Part shown: piece by piece, positions 45,767 through 56,024 of the stretch | Layout: each line of letters starts with the position of its first letter | Numbering within the stretch: the first letter of the stretch is position 1 | Assembly (NCBI GenBank): GCA_029449235.1 | Contig: JANATG010000020.1 | Span: forward strand, 310,001 to 374,000 | Reading direction: 5' to 3' | DNA from: Linnemannia schmuckeri | Taxonomy: Eukaryota > Mortierellomycota > Mortierellomycetes > Mortierellales > Mortierellaceae | Length of the DNA stretch: 64,000 nt | Notes under the pieces: generated by a model | What the model saw: only the letters and a program-made list of their open reading frames with translations | Databases searched by the model: none | Told to the model about the DNA's origin: nothing | Position numbers and translations under genes: made by a program

Positions 45767-46559
45767 TTAATGGAACTTCTGAATCCTCTTTACGCTACTG
45801 AACTTCAGAGCCTGGTACTCGATCGTTCCAAAGAACTCAACCTCGTTTACCAAAGCCACTAAGGACTCGCGCTGTGGCGGCGGTGTGCTAATGACGAGGG
45901 CCAAGTGAAAATAACCAGTCATTCAGTCAGCAATCCCTAGGCTCACCCCGGATTACTCGCAGACTCCGCCTCATCAATTCCCTCACGGTGCTGAATGCCT
46001 ACATCAAGATGCTGACAAGGGCGGGGAGAGAGGTGGTGATCATATTCATTCGGAGTATACCGTTTCCTTTATTCTTATTTCTTAATTGCTTTTGTGTGCG
46101 CTACTCGTTCAAAGCTCTTAACTACCATTAAACTGTCTTTATGAAAAGAAAGACATTGACACTGCATCCGGCTGGGATACGCACCACAAGAGTCCTACAT
46201 GTGGGAACTTAACGGTATTTCAAGGCTTGGGAGAGAGAAAGTGCTGAAGTGACATACACATCGCAACCTTGCTGTGAACGATCGCCAGTGAATGAACTGA
46301 CAGGAGAGGAGAAAGGGAAATGAAAAGGGGTTGGTGGCATGGCTTAAAAATGAGAATAGAAAACCGTTGCGAGGTGACACGAGTGCAACCTCTTCTACCC
46401 TGAAGAAACAAACCCAATTGGCAACGCTTTTCTCCGCTTGCTTTTACACATGTGCTGTCATGTTGGGGATGCAGAGAAAGTCTGCGCTCAGCAATCCCTT
46501 GGCATCGCTCACTACCGTTCCATCGATGAGGAAGCGAATAGTGCCTTGTTTTCCTTCGC
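45767..46559 (-). other. Isolated coding-like exons, unidentified
   Basis: Two minus-strand pieces look like real terminal exons but no complete gene could be built. Piece 1: 45887-45767 (QRESLVALVNEVEFFGTIEY, then stop TAA) is preceded by a TAG acceptor; a 59-nt intron with GTGAGC donor would join it to an upstream exon ending at 45947 (IQHREGIDEAESASNPG). Piece 2: 46559-46444, after a CACAG acceptor, reads GEGKQGTIRFLIDGTVVSDA, then KGLLSADFLCIPNMTAHV and stop. The plus strand is also open for part of this region, so strand choice is not certain. Families not recognised; may be relics. Confidence 0.3.
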
Positions 46560-48306
46560 CTGTGTTCGCTTACGTCTTCATTTTCTAACCCTGAACTAGA
46601 AACACAACAGCGACAGAGTTCGGACATATCTTGGCCCATTGGTTCGCACAGAATAACGATAATCGCTCACTCACTCTGCTATTGCTGTTGGTGTAATTAA
46701 TCCTTCCTCCCAACTGTCATTACACCTTGCGTTTTTTTTTGTTGTGATCGTTATCTGCCAAAGAAAGGTGTCACCATCTCCTTATCGACAATTCAGAAAG
46801 GACGAGTGTGCATGTATGAGCCTTGAGTTTACCTTCTTCTCTCTTCTGAGGTTAGCTCCAATCCATCGAAGCAATCGCTCTCAACTCTTTTTCCAAAACA
46901 CCATAAACTCCCAATCCTGTATTTTTTCTTTTGGTCTACTTGCATTTTTCGCTGCGCTGAGTGAAGCGGGCACCAGCACAGGACTCGCGATAGGACCACC
47001 ATGGAAGAAAAGAAAAAGAGTACAATCCTATTCTTCTGATCCACATTCATCATAGACTAGAATAAAAACAACGATTGTAAAACGAGTTCAATCGCGCCGC
47101 GTGTGTGCAACGTGAGATAAAACAAAAAAACAAACAAAAAAGTGCAACAAAAAAAGAAATGATACTTAGAGAAGTACCAAAAACAGACAAAGAGAGGGCG
47201 GATCTGGCGTAGAGGTGAGCAAAACAGTAAGTCATGTTCCTCCTCACTCTCCGATCTAATTGATTCTTCTTTGGATCTTTTCTTTCATCTTATCCAAAGG
47301 GTGGCCAGTCCCCCTACCAGAGCAATCCCTCGGGGACAATTTTGGGATATCTTTCGTCGGTACTTTTTTTGTTTTTTTTACCTGCCAGGTTATACGAAAA
47401 CATTTCTGCAAGCATTGACGCATTGTTCGCTCCCGGTTTTGAACTTATTCGAAAGAGTCGAAGAGGAAACAGGAAAAAAAAAATACACCTCCCCTAAATC
47501 CAAGTCGCAAAAGAAACGTGGAATCTTACGAAAGCGCGATGAGAAAAAAAGCGTTTTGGCAGGACGCAATTTATGGAAGGCTGTCTTTCGTTATGTCGTC
47601 CCGCCCGCCGTTTAGCTGAACCATCTTCCATCGATTGCAGTGGTTTGAAGGGAGTAGAAAGTAGCGCTTACAGCATGGTATATCGGGGAACACGCCGTGT
47701 TTTGTTAGTAAAGATATCGTATCATGCATGAAATGGTAGCTTTTGGCACTATGCAGGAATGAACTGTATGTACTAGCCCACCACGTCCAGCTTAGAAAAG
47801 ATATCGAGAATAACGGATGTTATTTCCGCCGCATTTCTCCAGCGTCTACTTGTTTGTTGTTGTGCGGCGTAGGAATGACAAAGAGTGGAGGACGAGTAAG
47901 AAAGAGACGAGGGGAGGTGCTAGAACCTCTGATGGAGGCGAGATAATAGAAAATTGCCATGGATACAATTCAACAGAAATTTTATCGGTTCGACATAAAA
48001 AGTTGTGGGGGGGCTCTCTTTTGTTGTTGTCTGCCTCAGTCAGCCATCTGCCTATTCTCTCCTGAATAGAAAAGCGGATTGCTCTTGTTGTTCTTTAGTT
48101 CGAATGGTGTTTTTTATTGGACGATGGGCAATTTTCATAGTCCTTCAATGGGATATTGTTGACAGAGCCCGCTACAATAAAAAGAAAAGGACAACAAACA
48201 CGACAATCCAACGGACAGGAATGAAATGAGATTGAGGGATGGGGGATAGGAGAGGAGGAGAGTATACACATCACAGGTGTTGAATGAACAGTCAAGGTTC
48301 ATTCTC
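46560..48306. other. Gene-poor stretch
   Basis: 1.75 kb. Several frames up to 114 codons are open (e.g. 47271-47615, +) but contain homopolymer-derived K and F runs and nothing recognisable. Confidence 0.45.
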
Positions 48307-48572
48307 ATGAGCAGTCCAAGTAAGGAGCTCTTCTTTTTTTCTTTCATTTAGTAATTGCAGGCAATCAGCTGGATCTGGACCCTGAAAGGTACAAGATAAT
48401 CAAGTACGCCCTGAAGGAGTCTCAAAAAGTATACTCTCCTTCGACACTGGTATTCCGACCCTTTAGTTCGCAACGAATGTTCGTTAGGCCAGGGTTTAGT
48501 CTACCATTCCTCAAAGGAATAGAAAACAAAAGCAGTCGGTCAGAGCCAGTCAAGCTCACGCCCTCATGGTAA
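48307..48572 (+). CDS. Possible small spliced gene, unknown
   Basis: A 13-nt first exon (48307-48319, MSSP plus one base), a GTAAGG donor, a T-rich 41-nt intron ending TTGCAG, and a second exon 48361-48572 give 74 aa containing LDLDPERYKIIKYALKESQK and VRPGFSLPFLKGIE, then stop. Coding character is good, but the intron would be less than half the length of most others in the window and the family is not recognised. It could instead be a single exon of a longer or decayed gene. Confidence 0.28.
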
Positions 48573-51500
48573 TTGATCACATTGTTCGGGATATCACCCT
48601 GAGGCCATACATGTCATAAACGGATCCTTTTCACGATTATGCAAACCATTTTGTCAGTGTTCTCTTTTGTTGTTATCATTCTTGTTATTTTTATGTTAAT
48701 ATTATTATTATTATTGTTGTTGTTCTTGGAATGCGCTTTTTGTGTTTACGAGAGACATACTTAGGTCACGACCATGGTTAATCTCCTCTTTTCTTGATAA
48801 GATGGATCGCCCAGTTCATTTCGTTCTTTTGTTTTTAGTTTCTGTTGGCTAGCGTCTCTCTTCTGTTGGCTAGACTGTTCATTATGTCCACAAAGAAAAC
48901 AAAACTCTCCATAAAAACATCTCATTCATCGTTGCCAGACAAAGAGGTCTGTTCTTTGATGCGGGAGTCTCTATTATTAGCAACTGGCTTTTTGTTTTTG
49001 ATGCTACTTGTTCATTGAAGGGCAATGGGGTAGCGATTGTCTTGTTTTTCTAGTGTTTTCTGTTTCCTTTTTGACATTTTGTTCATAAACCCTGTTTTCA
49101 TACGTTGTTGTTTTTGTAAGCCCATCCACTGGCTCGAGGCTTGGGGTTTTGTTCATTTCTTAGCTATTGTAGTTTTGCCTCCATTACAACGAAGACAAAG
49201 GAGTAGGGAGTGCTAAAGTGAGTAAAGAAAGAAAATAGAGGTGGAAATGAAACCCAAAATACAAAATTGCCGACCCAGCGAGTCAAGAAAAAGTCTCTGA
49301 GTGCGAAAGAAGGAAGGAGCAAAGGGCGCTAACTATTACCAGCCCACAGAAAAAGTAAAAAACGAAGTCTTTTTTTCATTCTAAAAGCGGACGAGCGAAG
49401 AACAAAAAGGAATTGTTCGGTCCATGAAAGGATGCATTGGCAATGGGAGCATTGCCTGGCATGGTATGAAGTAATGCATGGATAGCTGCTCCCTTCTGGA
49501 GCATCGAGAAGACCGACTGCGCGGATATATGTATGTTTTGAGTTTTCCAACCGTTCAATTTGGGTAACACCTTCGATAAGAGATCAAAATGTGGGTGAAC
49601 AGCCATTCATCGAGGCTCACTTCATTCTCATCTCATTTCAGTCTTTCTGTTTCTAATCTGTTTTGTTGCCCATAATGTCCTCGCTCTCTTCCTCTTTCTC
49701 TCCCCTGCTGCCCCTTCCTCAATCCGTCCTCCCTCTCTGTCCGTTGTCCCTGAGTAGAAAAATGCTCTCACGTCAAATGGGTGGACCAATCCTGTTCTTC
49801 TTCCGTGTCGGCCATTAAGGTTTGGTCACAATCAAGGACGCGATCGCATTTTATCAGCATTCTGCTCTCGTCTACCTCTCTCTCTCTCTCATCTCTACTT
49901 CTTCTTTCGATTGTAGACTGGCAGGATTCTGTTTTTTTTTGGTATTCATTCCTTTCTTTATTCGTCTTTATGCGTGCCACATTCCAAGTTTCTTGTTCTT
50001 TTTGGGTAATGCGGACCAAAGAAGTCGAGGTGGAGTTGAAAACTATGCATTGGGTGTGAGCTTGAATGGATCAAGACCCAGGTAGTTTCAAACGTCCCAA
50101 TGAAGCCCGACCGGAGTCTCGAAAAAAATGTGGGATGGGCACGCGACATTCTTTTTTTGTCAGGGTAAGTAGCTATCGGAGAGTAGCCCTTGGTCAATCG
50201 CTGGATAGTATCATCGCCGATGGAGTGGCAGGTCTGTTTTTTTTCTAGCAGTATAAACAATTCGAGCAGTTTTGAGTTAAACAATTGATTGAAGCTAGAT
50301 ACCATCAGAGGAGAATGAGGCGAGGGAAGAAGCGAGTTAATGCGGAGACTGGGAGAGAGGGAGATAGGGCTCGTATCAACAGCAGACGGTACACGCAAGC
50401 AAACAAAAAAACCAACATATTGCTGTTAGGTGCAGACGGATATTCAGTCAAGTACAATCCCAGTTGAAATCTGAATCAGCCAGTCAGTCAGTCAGGAACG
50501 ATCAATAAGGTTAGTGTGCCACCAATAAGCTCGGCCAATCACATTTCCATCATCCATCTAATCTGACTGGTCCACGGACAACCTATTTCTTTTCTTCCTC
50601 CCCTCTCTGATCCATGACCGGACCACGGCTCACGCATCGACCGTTCTTCATTTTTTTTTGTGTTGTTTTGTTTTTTGTTACCCTTCTAAAAAATGGACAT
50701 CATCACCATCGTCCCTTCTGCTGCATGTTTTCATCCTTGTGTCTCGATTGCTCCAAGATAACGACAGGTTGCCCAACCACTTCTTGATGAGACAAATAAC
50801 AGCAAACTAATCAACGAAAGAATACAGAAAAAAGAATGAGACGCAGGCATGAATAGGACGATGGCGTATGTGTGAAGGGGAGACTGGGCTGCATCTATGG
50901 AATGTGAATAGGGGAACAGACGACGCCGTTCTACAGTGGTGGCCAGACAGGGACAGAGTCGACTCCCTCGCTGTATGCGCTGTTGAAGTGCAGTGGTAAG
51001 CAGCAATTGAGTGAGTGGGATACAATCAAATCGAATAAACAAAAAGGTTCACAAAAAAAAAATGTGATATGTGAGCCCCGTACTATTTAGCACTAAAGTG
51101 AGAAAGTTAAGCCTCGGATGCCATCCATCCTCAAAGCAGTTGCCTGTCGTTGTTGTTGTTGTTGTTGTTGTTGTTGTTGCTGTTCGCAATATCTCTCTTC
51201 CCTTCCCTTCCCTCCTTCCCTCCCTGCGTCAACCCTGTTTTTGCTCTCGTCTCGTTCTGGATGTAATGCATTCTATCCCTCTGCGTCTACTTTATTCATT
51301 CTCTTCACTCATTGCAGGCGCAAGTGCATACCTTTGCCATTTACCAGAGCGAATGAAAAAAAAAAGGAATCCATCCTGGTCCCTTTTCAATCCGGACCAC
51401 CAACCACTAAAAAAAAATCCTATAAAAGAATCCCCTTCCTCCGCCCTTTTTTTTTCTCCTTGTCTCTCAACCAACCAACCTTCCTTCCCTTACTACTTTA

Positions 51501-51587
51501 CTTCCTCCTTCTCCCTCACCCCTCCTCTCCCTTCTTCTCTCTCCTTCTGCTACTCTCAAGCCCTCCCTTCCTTCAACTACTTCAAAC
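48573..51587. other. Gene-poor stretch and hexosaminidase promoter/leader
   Basis: 3 kb without a supported gene. A 76-codon minus frame with ATG (49606-49376) reads plausibly (GWKTQNIHISAQSVFSMLQK) but has no context. From about 51100 the sequence is CT-rich with a nine-unit GTT repeat (about 51150-51178), forming the long pyrimidine leader of the hexosaminidase. Confidence 0.45.
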
Positions 51588-53453
51588 ATGAAGATCACCA
51601 TCGCTGCCGCTATCGGTCTTTTGGCCCTCTCCGTCACCGAGGCCGTCAAGGTCAACCCCCTCCCCGCCCCCGTCACCATCGAGTGGGCCAATACCGGCCC
51701 CGTCAAGGTCGACAACAACTTCAAGATCGTTGGACCCAACCACGATATCCTCAACAAGGCCTACGCTCGCACTGCTTCCTTGATCAAGTCCGAGAGGTGG
51801 ACCCCCGTTACTTGGGAGCGCCCCGCCGCCGAGTTCCCCCCTTTCCCCGTTCTCGGAAAGCGTGGCGATGAGGAGGAGCTCGATGCAGCCCCCGAGAACA
51901 GCAACAACGGCAAGAAGACCCTCAAGACCATCCAGGTCCACGTCTCCGACTTGAAGGCCGACCTTCAGCACGGAGTTGACGAGACCTACACCCTTGATAT
52001 CACTGCTGCTGGCCAGGGTACCATCAAGGCCAAGACCGTCTGGGGTGCCCTCCACGGTCTCCAGACCCTCAACCAGATCGTCATTAACGACGGCAATAAC
52101 GGTCTCCAGATCGAGCAGCCCGTCCATATTACTGATGGTCCCAAGTACACTCATCGTGGTGTCCTCTACGATACTTCCCGCAACTTCTACAGCTTGAAGT
52201 CGCTCTACCGCCAGATTGATGCCCTCGCCTACGCCAAGATGAACGTCTTCCACTGGCACATCACCGACAACCAGTCCTGGCCCGTCGAGATCAAGAAGTA
52301 CCCTCAGATGACCAAGGATGCTTACTCTCCCCGCGAGGTCTATACCCAGAAGGATATTGCCGACGTTATCAAGTACGGTCGCGAGCGCGGTGTTCGTGTT
52401 ATGCCTGAGCTCGACATGCCCGGTCACTCCTCCTCCGGATGGCTCCAGGTCGACGAGAAGGCCGTCACCTGCGCCGACTCCTGGTGGGATAACGATGGCT
52501 GGACTCACCATTCTGCCGTCGAGCCCAACCCCGGTCAGCTCGACATTGCCTACGAGGGTACCTACAAACTGATCAAGGATGTCTACAGTGAGTTGACCGG
52601 TGTCTTCAAGGACAACCTTTTCCATGTCGGTTTCGATGAGCTCCACACCTACTGCTACAACTACTCCTCGTACTCCCAGGAATGGTTCAAGCAGCGCCCT
52701 GGTGCAACCTACCCCGACTTTGCCCAGTACTACATAGACAAGGCTCTCCCCATCTTCCAAGACAAGCCCTCGCGTCGCCTGGTCATGTGGGAGGATGTCA
52801 TCCTTTCCCCCGACTTCCCTGCCAAGTCCGTCCCTAAGGATGTCATCATGCAATCCTGGAACCAGGGTGTCGACAACATCAAGAAGCTCGCCCAGAAGGG
52901 TTACGACATCATCGTCTCCTCGGCCGACTTCTTGTACCTCGACTGCGGTCACGGAGGATGGGTCACCAACGATCCCCGCTACAATGTCAACCGTCCCCCA
53001 CCACTTCCCAAGGCCATCCAGGATGCCTTCGATGCCAACCCTTCGTCGTACTTCCCCGCCTCGAACAACTACCTCGGTGGCGGTGCCTCGTGGTGCGATC
53101 CCTACAAGACCTGGCAGCGCATCTACTCCTACGACTTCACCGAGGGCTTGACCGCTGAGGAGGCCAAGCACGTTATTGGTGGTGAGGTCGCCATGTGGTC
53201 CGAGCAGGCCGATTCCACCAATGTTGACACCAAGGTCTGGCCCCGTACCGCTGCCTTGGCTGAGTCCCTCTGGTCTGGCAACCGTAACGCCCAGGGTTAC
53301 AAGCGCGCCACCGAGCTCTCTGCCCGTATCCAGGAGTTCCGTGAGCGTCTTGTCGACCGTGGCATTCAAGCCGCTCCCTTGGTCCCCAAGTACTGCTTGC
53401 AGCACCCCCACCACTGCGATCTCTTCCGCAACCAGACCGCCTGGGGCAAGTAA
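51588..53453 (+). CDS. Secreted beta-N-acetylhexosaminidase (GH20)
   Basis: Releases terminal GlcNAc/GalNAc, mainly from chitin oligomers, outside the cell. Single exon, 621 aa. Residues 1-19 (MKITIAAAIGLLALSVTEA) are a signal peptide. A pro-region follows, with a Kex2-type KR at 91-92 (PVLGKRGDEE), as in fungal hexosaminidases whose propeptide is cleaved and retained. GH20 hallmarks: HRGVLYDTSRNFYSLKSL, NVFHWHITDNQSWPVE, VMPELDMPGHSSSGW, the catalytic pair D350-E351 in FHVGFDELHTYCYN (substrate-assisted mechanism), RLVMWEDV, and VIGGEVAMWSEQADSTNVD with WPRTAALAESLWSG near the end. Two or more N-glycosylation sequons (YNYSSY, RNQTAW). Codons are extremely C-biased in the third position, implying very high expression; this also creates a 646-codon artefactual antisense frame. 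Confidence 0.97.
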   Translation: MKITIAAAIGLLALSVTEAVKVNPLPAPVTIEWANTGPVKVDNNFKIVGPNHDILNKAYARTASLIKSERWTPVTWERPAAEFPPFPVLGKRGDEEELDAAPENSNNGKKTLKTIQVHVSDLKADLQHGVDETYTLDITAAGQGTIKAKTVWGALHGLQTLNQIVINDGNNGLQIEQPVHITDGPKYTHRGVLYDTSRNFYSLKSLYRQIDALAYAKMNVFHWHITDNQSWPVEIKKYPQMTKDAYSPREVYTQKDIADVIKYGRERGVRVMPELDMPGHSSSGWLQVDEKAVTCADSWWDNDGWTHHSAVEPNPGQLDIAYEGTYKLIKDVYSELTGVFKDNLFHVGFDELHTYCYNYSSYSQEWFKQRPGATYPDFAQYYIDKALPIFQDKPSRRLVMWEDVILSPDFPAKSVPKDVIMQSWNQGVDNIKKLAQKGYDIIVSSADFLYLDCGHGGWVTNDPRYNVNRPPPLPKAIQDAFDANPSSYFPASNNYLGGGASWCDPYKTWQRIYSYDFTEGLTAEEAKHVIGGEVAMWSEQADSTNVDTKVWPRTAALAESLWSGNRNAQGYKRATELSARIQEFRERLVDRGIQAAPLVPKYCLQHPHHCDLFRNQTAWGK

Positions 53454-54162
53454 ACGTCGACTCCCACCTTCGACGCGCATCAAGAGGAGGAGCAGAAGTA
53501 GTAGAAAAAAAAAAACAACCAAAAAGCCAAAAGAGGACGATTGGGCTTGCTTTTAGAATCGGTCGGTCTTGGGGGTCTTCTTGAGTAGTCTGGTTACATA
53601 TTCAAGTTCTTGTCTTTGATCATCGGTAGTCCAACCCTTTCCCCTTATAATTATGATACCATCCTCACTTTCTTCCCACAAGAATATTAAAAACATATCC
53701 TACAATGAATTATTAGTCATAATAAAACTACAATCCAATGTTACTCAATCACTTTGCGCCTTTTTTCTTAACTTACCTTGACTTTTTTTATTTAAAAAAA
53801 ATCCTTTTTGATGACTGGCTACTTTTATCTTTCTTTCTCATTTTTCTTGACATTTTATTTTGTTTTCTCACCTTGACATATTTTTTCCTGATTTGATTTC
53901 CACTTTGTCGTTATTTCTTTTGCTTCTCGACGCGACTTTTTCGTGAACGCGTTTGCCTCCAATTGTGATTCAAGTGACTGCTTCAAAGAGACCATCAAAA
54001 CAACCGCCCCCCACCTTCAACTCTTATTCAGCCAGTTTTCACACTCCACTTTTACCTTCCTCTCTCTCGAACACATTTCTTCTTCCTCCTCCATCTCCAT
54101 CTTTTCCTTTTCCTTTTCCTTTTCCATCACCAACTACATACACTTCCGCAAACCAGGCCATC
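53454..54162. other. Intergenic: hexosaminidase 3' UTR and NASP leader
   Basis: 709 bp. AT-rich in the middle (AATATTAAAAACATA near 53690) and pyrimidine-rich before the NASP ATG (repeated TTTTCC units at about 54100-54125). Confidence 0.5.
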
Positions 54163-55844
54163 ATGGATAACTCAGGAGAGCAGCATCAACAATTGGAGCA
54201 GGAGCAGCAAGAGCAAGAACTCTTTCTATACGACGGCCCCATTGACCCCGAGACCGAAGAAGCCATCCAGGCCCTGAACGATGTTGGAGCCAAGGCATTC
54301 GCTCTTCAGGACTATGAGCTCGCCGTCGAGAAGTTTGGACTCGCCTCCGAGATGCTGTACGTTTCTTTTGTTATTTTCTCTAGTTTGGATAACACCGAAA
54401 AGAATCAAGTTCAGGGGAAGATATGAGTAAACGCGCATTTGTTTGCTGAAGCGAACGAGACTGATAACCTTTCTTTTATTTATTCAATGCCTTTTTTTAC
54501 GCTGGATTGGACACGAAACGATAGTGGACAGGTGTATGGAGAGACAAACACAAAGTGCGCGGACACGCTGTTCATGTATGGCAAGGCCTTGTTGGAACAC
54601 GCTATCCAACAGAGCTCCGTCCTCGGCGGCGTGACTGAGAAAAAATCCAACAAGGAACTGGAGGCCGTTGTTGCCGCCGCTGGCGGCGGCGTCGGTGGAT
54701 CAACATGTACGTTTCCCTCTTATTATGATACTTCGCTTTTGTTTACCTTTTTCATCCCGAAGGCAACGTACGCCAGCGGTGAGTCTTTTTGCTGACCCGT
54801 AATTGTCCACGTCATTGCTTATTGCTGATCTAGACTCGTCATCAGCACCCAGCAACCCCAGATTCGTGTTCGAGGGCGACGATGACGACGATGAAGATGA
54901 AGAGGAAGGCGAGGAGGGTCAGGAGGGTGGTGAGGGCGGTGCAGGAGGAGAAGAGGAAGCAGACGATTTTGCAGTGGCCTGGGATGTCCTCGACTTGGCC
55001 CGTGTGCTCTTTCACCGCATGGGCACTGAAGAAGCTCTCCTCAAGCTGGGCGATGTCCACATTGCCCTTGGAGATGTTTCGCTCGAGTCAGAGAACTTTG
55101 AGCAGGCCGTCAATGATTACAGGGAGGCGATTGCGATCAAGGAGGCTCGTCTTGAAGCTGACGATCGTCAGTTGGCTGAGGCCCATTACAAACTGGCATT
55201 GGCGTTGGAGTACTCCCCTACAGAGTCGGAATTGACTCAGGAGCATATCCACAAGGCGTCGAATGTGTTGAAGGACAGGATCCAGAAATTGAACGGACTC
55301 TTGGCGTCGGGCAAGGGTAAGGCTCGTGCAATCGATGCCTCGGAGAACGAGAGCAAAATGGCTGCAGAGTTGGTCGAGCTGCATGAGCTGGTTGGCGAAA
55401 TGGAGCAGAAGGTAACTTTTGATCCATTTTCATATTCACTGATGTCGCATTCATTGGCATACCCAGGGAACTTGTTGTTGACCTTTCCACCTCTGATTCA
55501 AACAATAGACTCAGGATTTGATCGCAAACATGAACAAGAAGCCCGCCGAGGGCCAGACACAGCTTGCCATGCTGAACGAGGCTATGGTCCAACAAAAGAC
55601 ACAGACAGCCATCGATATCTCCAGCCTGATTAAGCCCAAATCCAACAAGCCCGCCACAGTATCTTCTTCTTCCGCATCATCACCAGCACCAGCACCAGCA
55701 TCGACTACAGAGGAGGTCAAGACAGAAGAGACTGCAGCAGTATCATCAACAGCAGTAGAGGATACGAACCAGAAGCGAAAGGCGGACGAAATGGAAGACG
55801 GTGAAAAGGATGGTGAGAAGAAGCACAAGGTTTTTATCCGCTAG
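54163..55844 (+). CDS. NASP/Sim3/Hif1-family histone chaperone
   Basis: Nuclear histone H3-H4 chaperone. Exons 54163-54356, 54525-54706, 54834-55411, 55509-55844; 429 aa, phases exact. SHNi-TPR architecture: TPR1 (EAIQALNDVGAKAFALQDYE, LAVEKFGLASEML), then YGETNTKCADTLFMYGKALL EH matching the family YGxxxxxCxxxYxxYGxALL pattern; an acidic insert of D/E/G runs (about 54880-54960) interrupts a TPR, as in NASP; then WDVLDLARVLFHRMGTEEAL, KLGDVHIALGDVSLESENFE, DYREAIAIKEARLEADDRQL and EAHYKLALALEYSP. The C-terminal KPKSNKPATVSSSSASS, later QKRKADEMEDGEKDGEKKHK, carries the nuclear localisation signal. The start was chosen after a pyrimidine leader; an upstream in-frame extension is low complexity. 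Confidence 0.9.
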
Positions 55845-56024
55845 AAAACATAACTTATACGCCCAAAACATGAACTTTTACTCTTTTCATTTTTTTGCGA
55901 GAAGCAATGTAATTCTTTCCCATAAACAGCAACAGCAATATAGTTTTTCTCTTCTGCTGCACATGTTATGAGGGAGCGGGTATCTGGCGTTTTACTGTGA
56001 ATGAGGAACAATACATCTACAAAA

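Noticed and set aside
47271..47615. 114-codon plus-strand frame
   Set aside because: Dominated by translated homopolymers (F and K runs) with no family resemblance.
51582..53522. 646-codon open frame antisense to the hexosaminidase
   Set aside because: It is a by-product of extreme third-position C bias in the sense gene; the product is low-complexity V/L/G/D with no domain.
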